This document shows, piece by piece, positions 7,240-10,163 of a DNA stretch of 10,163 bases. The translations under genes and the position numbers were made by a program. The notes beneath the pieces were generated by a model. The model was not told the origin of the DNA. It made no database searches and saw only the letters and a list, made by a program, of their open reading frames with translations. Numbering within the stretch: the first letter of the stretch is position 1; every line of letters starts with the position of its first letter. The DNA comes from Euperipatoides rowelli. Lineage: Eukaryota > Onychophora > Udeonychophora > Euonychophora > Peripatopsidae. The DNA is taken from the NCBI GenBank assembly GCA_003024985.2, contig PXIH01S0048265.1, one strand, 5' to 3'.

Positions 7240-8256
7240 TTAAGGATTAATAATATTTTTCTTCTTACATGCAAACTTAATAAAGGTGTCATAGAATTGG
7301 GTATTAGTGAGAAGGTTTATAAAAAATGCCAATTGATAAGGGATCATATAGATAGCTGAACAACATATTCCAAAGAAGATAATTGTAGATACATTTAAAA
7401 CAATACAAAAGTTTATCAGAAGAAATACACAAAGAGGAAAACTTGAGACAATGTATAATGTTGTCAAAGTGTTTATTAGAATAAATAGAGATACTTCTCT
7501 TCTTTCTATATTTTCGTTTATTCCAAGTGCTCTTTTACGCTCCATCATCTTACGATATTCAAAGATAATTTTTATATTCAAGATAAATGATGAACACAAA
7601 GGGAAACTACCCCAAACCAAGCCTGTGGTTACAAGTGCAATAAAAAAGGATGTTGATCGTATATAATCAAAATTCACAACGATTATTTCAATTATTTCAT
7701 TTTTGTACATAGCATAATTTAATTTTGCTACTTTATACATATGAAGATCACTTAAACTTATTATAAATATTACTGAAAATATGAGTACAATGATCTTTTT
7801 CCTTGTAATAGAATGTTTATAAAAATGAGGATAAGAAATAGAAAATAGTCTACATAATGTAATTATAAACATAATAAAAATATTTGACATTGTAAGGGAT
7901 TTTCCGATTACTGGAAGAATATGAGCAAAACACCTTAACATATAACAGTTAAAATGCAAAGGATAAAAATGATAATAAACAACTGGAAATGTCGCAACAG
8001 ATATTAAACAATCTAGAATCGAAAGAGATTGAAACAATAATCTCATAATTCCATCCAATGGCATTTTAGTGAATGTGATAAAATTCAATATATTAACGCT
8101 CATGCCAAAAATGTTCCATAGTGGTCCAAAACTTCTAACTAATAAACCTTGGTAAGGAATAGGAAAAATGTCATCAAATTTTTGTATAATCTTTATTTCA
8201 TTCCAAATTGAATCATTATCATGTAGGTAATAGCAAGGAAAAAAGAAGCTGTTCAT
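7240..8256 (-). CDS. Divergent class A-like G-protein-coupled receptor (single exon)
   Basis: A complete 338-residue protein with seven hydrophobic segments, presumably a plasma-membrane receptor signalling through G proteins. Approximate segments: TM1 45-63 (GMSVNILNF), TM2 70-95 (LSILD, the conserved Asp at residue 82), TM3 108-135, TM4 154-170, TM5 203-231 (Pro 219), TM6 256-282 (SSFP, Pro 274), TM7 290-316. A basic loop, RKMMERKR, follows TM5, and TM7 runs into LLTNTQFYDTFIKF, like the end of many peptide-receptor-like proteins. The usual DRY is LCR (Arg 136 kept, acidic residue lost) and NPxxY aligns to AFFIN. Cys 104 and Cys 109 near TM3 are candidates for the extracellular disulphide. 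The start is the first ATG after an upstream in-frame stop. The ligand is unknown; an orphan chemosensory or FMRFamide-receptor-like protein is possible. It appears intact. Confidence 0.87.
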   Translation of the reverse strand: MNSFFFPCYYLHDNDSIWNEIKIIQKFDDIFPIPYQGLLVRSFGPLWNIFGMSVNILNFITFTKMPLDGIMRLLFQSLSILDCLISVATFPVVYYHFYPLHFNCYMLRCFAHILPVIGKSLTMSNIFIMFIITLCRLFSISYPHFYKHSITRKKIIVLIFSVIFIISLSDLHMYKVAKLNYAMYKNEIIEIIVVNFDYIRSTSFFIALVTTGLVWGSFPLCSSFILNIKIIFEYRKMMERKRALGINENIERREVSLFILINTLTTLYIVSSFPLCVFLLINFCIVLNVSTIIFFGICCSAIYMIPYQLAFFINLLTNTQFYDTFIKFACKKKNIINP

Positions 8257-9180
8257 AATTAGAGAGATATTATTTAATGGTTTTGAAGCCAGATGGTTTG
8301 GAAACAGTTTAAGATATTATAATTCCTGCAGTCTCTATTTCATAAACGTTAGCCAATGTGGTACAATTAGTGGATTGCTGTATATATTTTGCTTTAATAT
8401 TAAATATGCCAATATATATTTAGCTGAGTGCAGCCTAAGTAATTAAATAATTAATTACTGGATTACATTACATATTTAACTAAAACAAGTTGTAATATTT
8501 TACGATTGAGAACTTGATGAAATGTTATGCATTTTAAGTTCAATTTGTTAAAAAGTATTATTCCTTTTGCATAAATATAAAAATTTTAATAGAAATGGGA
8601 AAAAAGTATCAACAATATTTACAATCAATTACAACGTTTTGACAGTTCTTGTAAAAATGACGAAATTTATTCAGTTCTTTAGATGATTAAACTTCATTTA
8701 TTTCAATGGAGTATTCAATCTAAAAAGTAATGTTTAAAGAAAATTAAATGGATCTTGTATAAGTAATTCGAAACAAAATAATTTGTTGTTCATTTCTGAT
8801 TTAATTTAATGTTCACAATGGTTAAATATAGATAAAAACTATATAAAACTTGTAGAATTCCATTCTATTCATTCATCAAACAAATATTGAAGAACAATTA
8901 TTAGACAATGAATATATTCAGATAGCCTAAAACATAAATTTATTCAATAAAGAAACTAAATATAATTTCTGCCAGCTTTAATTGTTTGGTTTAACTGCAG
9001 AATTAGCCCTGGCCTAACCTTTAAATTTATTATTTAACAATGCCTCAACATTTTAAATTTATTTTTATTTGGAGTATTTATTTTTAGTATTAGTATAAGA
9101 TATCCAATAAGCAACTTATGCAAATTATAAATATAGTAGCTAAGACAACAACTTCTTATTTTTTAATGGTATAATTTATG
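8257..9180. other. AT-rich region upstream of the receptor gene
   Basis: Stops in all frames and no domain-like translation. It must hold the receptor's 5' UTR and promoter if that gene is active, but no TATA or initiator element stands out from the AT background. A 22-base imperfect palindrome with TAATTA cores lies at 8438-8459 and short AAATTTATT repeats lie near 9020-9065; both may be chance. Confidence 0.6.
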
Positions 9181-9185
9181 ATATG

Positions 9186-9260
9186 TAGCCAAGGTGCCGT
9201 GGCCGTGAGGTTAGGTTCGATCCCCTGACAGTTCCCGCTGAAAAATTAGCGATTTCCTTT
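9186..9260 (+). mobile_element. tRNA-like SINE fragment
   Basis: A GC-rich island in AT-rich DNA contains TAGCCAAGGTG at 9186-9196, close to the polymerase III A box (TRGCNNAGY), and GGTTCGATCCC at 9214-9224, a perfect fit to the B box GGTTCGANNCC. The boxes start only 28 bases apart, against roughly 44 or more in a tRNA, and no cloverleaf can be drawn, so it is not a tRNA gene. A tRNA-derived SINE head with an internal deletion is the best reading. The following CGCTGAAAAATTAGCG can form a 4-bp stem. The ends and tail are not clear. Confidence 0.5.
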
Positions 9261-9500
9261 CGCACTGGGGAATTTTGTAGTATTGATTTGTTCTAATTGT
9301 TTGTTACTTAACAGAAAAACTGATTAATAACAAGGAAAAAGATAATGGATATACACAAGAAGGACATAGTACAAAGAATCCTTGCAACATTGTTGTATCT
9401 GGTTAGAAGAAGATTGTTAACCTGTACATAAAATATTGTGAATACTGTAAATAGTTTCTCCTTGCCTTTAGGTGATATTTGTAATAAAATAAAAAAAATA

Positions 9501-9676
9501 ACCGGTTTCTTCCAACTTATTTGATAATTACTGCCTTGGATGGCGTTATCAAGGTATATTATTTTATATTTGTACATTGTATTGACAAGTAAAAATACAA
9601 TGGACAAATAGAAAATAATATACCATGAAAACACCCTCTGAGGCAGAAATTATCAAATAAGTTGTAAGAAATCGAT
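9501..9676. repeat. Long foldback hairpin (palindromic MITE-like element)
   Basis: Left arm 9501-9583 and right arm 9594-9676 are reverse complements with about 12 mismatches in 83 positions and no gaps, separated by a 10-base loop (GACAAGTAAA). Shared blocks include AACTTATTTGATAATT and GGTATATTATTTT. Weak similarity may continue outward (TGATATTT on both sides). No clear target-site duplication was found. The minus-strand open frame at 9308-9634 is an artefact running through this structure. It could be a foldback-type MITE, or if transcribed could give a long double-stranded hairpin RNA. Confidence 0.9.
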
Positions 9677-9752
9677 CAAAACCATCATCAATAAAATATC
9701 ATAACTTATATCATGCAAAACTAAGAAGTTGTGTATTGTCTAAAATTATTAG

Positions 9753-9779
9753 TATATATATATATATATATATATATAT
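9753..9779. repeat. (TA)n microsatellite
   Basis: About thirteen TA dinucleotides without interruption, followed by a G-rich stretch, GGGGGGAGGGAG, at 9781-9792. Typically polymorphic in length and a common assembly trouble spot. Confidence 0.95.
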
Positions 9780-9920
9780 TGGGGGGAGGGAGATAGCCTA
9801 TTTAAAAAAATCTGCTGTCAACAAATTAAACGGTCGAATTAGTTTCTAACAGTAGTTTGCAATAACTTAAAATTAAGTTACATCTACCAAATTAAAATAA
9901 CTTAACAAACCCTGAAATCA

Positions 9921-9962
9921 TTATATCAGAGATGTTTGGACTTATATCAGAGATGTTTGGAC
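9921..9962. repeat. Perfect 21-bp tandem duplication
   Basis: The unit beginning TTATATCAGAGATG occurs twice back to back (9921-9941 and 9942-9962) with no differences, so it is recent. Its length is a multiple of three, so it does not shift the frame that leads into the remnant at 9963-10153. Confidence 0.95.
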
Positions 9963-10153
9963 TCACGGGTGCCTGAAATCTCTAGAGACGTGGCTCGAGT
10001 GTGCAATTCCAAAAATGTTCAGCTGGTAAGGGAGTCAAGCCTTTATTTCTAAGGTCAGATAGATACTACCAGCAGGATGGAATTCATCTGAACATGAGTG
10101 AAAAGGCAATACTCAGCAGAGCTATTTACAATGCCATTATTAAGGGAAACTAG
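9963..10153 (+). pseudogene. C-terminal remnant resembling an SGNH/GDSL-like hydrolase
   Basis: The open frame ending at TAG 10151-10153 reads RSDRYYQQDGIHLNMSEKAI and continues ILSRAIYNAIIKGN. DGIHLN matches the Asp-x-x-His block (block V) that carries the catalytic Asp and His of SGNH/GDSL esterase-like domains, which also occur in some retroelement and lineage-expanded invertebrate proteins. This frame is open only from 9986. An adjacent frame (9906-10038) carries SRVPEISRDVARVCNSKNVQ, which suits the preceding part of such a domain, so one frameshift near 10020-10045 is likely. The upstream catalytic Ser block is not found, and the preceding sequence is repeat-rich. It is most likely a truncated dead copy; an exon of a spliced gene is the alternative. 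Confidence 0.45.
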
Positions 10154-10163
10154 TTTGTCATAA

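Noticed and set aside
8438-8459. AT-rich imperfect palindrome with TAATTA cores (homeodomain-like)
   Set aside because: Such motifs are common in DNA of this composition; nothing nearby supports a regulatory role.
9186-9260. A genuine tRNA gene
   Set aside because: Box spacing is too short and no acceptor, D, anticodon and T stems can be formed.
9308-9634. Minus-strand open frame of 108 codons with hydrophobic translation
   Set aside because: It runs through the foldback hairpin; the hydrophobic look comes from AT-rich DNA, and there is no recognisable domain.
9863-9880. Perfect inverted repeat TAACTTAA-AA-TTAAGTTA
   Set aside because: Eight-base arms in AT-rich DNA are expected by chance; no terminator or element context.
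1-10163. CRISPR array, operon, phage or bacterial defence system
   Set aside because: No regularly spaced short repeats with unique spacers, no clustered prokaryotic genes or ribosome-binding sites; the content is animal-type repeats plus one receptor.

Overview
The window looks like animal (metazoan) nuclear DNA, not prokaryotic. It is strongly AT-rich, has long spacers full of homopolymers, and contains decayed retrotransposon and DNA-transposon copies plus one intronless seven-transmembrane receptor. The mix of a Tx1-like LINE, a highly divergent single-exon rhodopsin-like receptor and a tRNA-like SINE fragment would suit an aquatic invertebrate, perhaps a lophotrochozoan. That placement is inference; nothing here fixes the species.

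Bases 1-660 are AT-rich, with only a diverged tandem duplication and a possible poly(A) signal. From about 5693 down to 889 on the minus strand lies one nearly full-length dead non-LTR retrotransposon. Its ORF1 carries a CCHC-type zinc knuckle. Its ORF2 carries, in order, an APE-type endonuclease, a reverse transcriptase and a cysteine/histidine C-terminal region. It is broken by several in-frame stops and frameshifts. ORF1 and ORF2 appear to overlap by 13 bp. Inside ORF1 sits a 211-bp DNA element (4890-5100) with about 31-bp terminal inverted repeats. Removing it with one copy of the flanking ACT rejoins the ORF1 reading frame, which shows a later nested insertion.

Bases 5925-6385 hold about 3.5 diverged copies of a 135-158 bp tandem repeat. 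Two copies carry a perfect AGGTCA-A-AGGTCA direct repeat (the DR1 nuclear-receptor motif) and a third carries a one-base variant. Bases 6386-7239 are spacer with one more GC-rich block and a short hairpin.

The only intact protein gene is on the minus strand at 7240-8256: a 338-residue, intronless, class A-like G-protein-coupled receptor whose DRY and NPxxY signatures are both altered. Its upstream spacer (8257-9180) is featureless AT-rich sequence.

The last kilobase is a cluster of repeat debris: a tRNA-like (A box/B box) SINE fragment at 9186-9260, a 176-bp ungapped foldback hairpin at 9501-9676, a (TA)n microsatellite, a perfect 21-bp tandem duplication, and a plus-strand remnant ending at 10153 that resembles the C-terminal DGxHLN block of SGNH/GDSL hydrolases. 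Apart from the receptor, nothing looks like a functioning gene, and there is no sign of an operon, CRISPR array or defence system.
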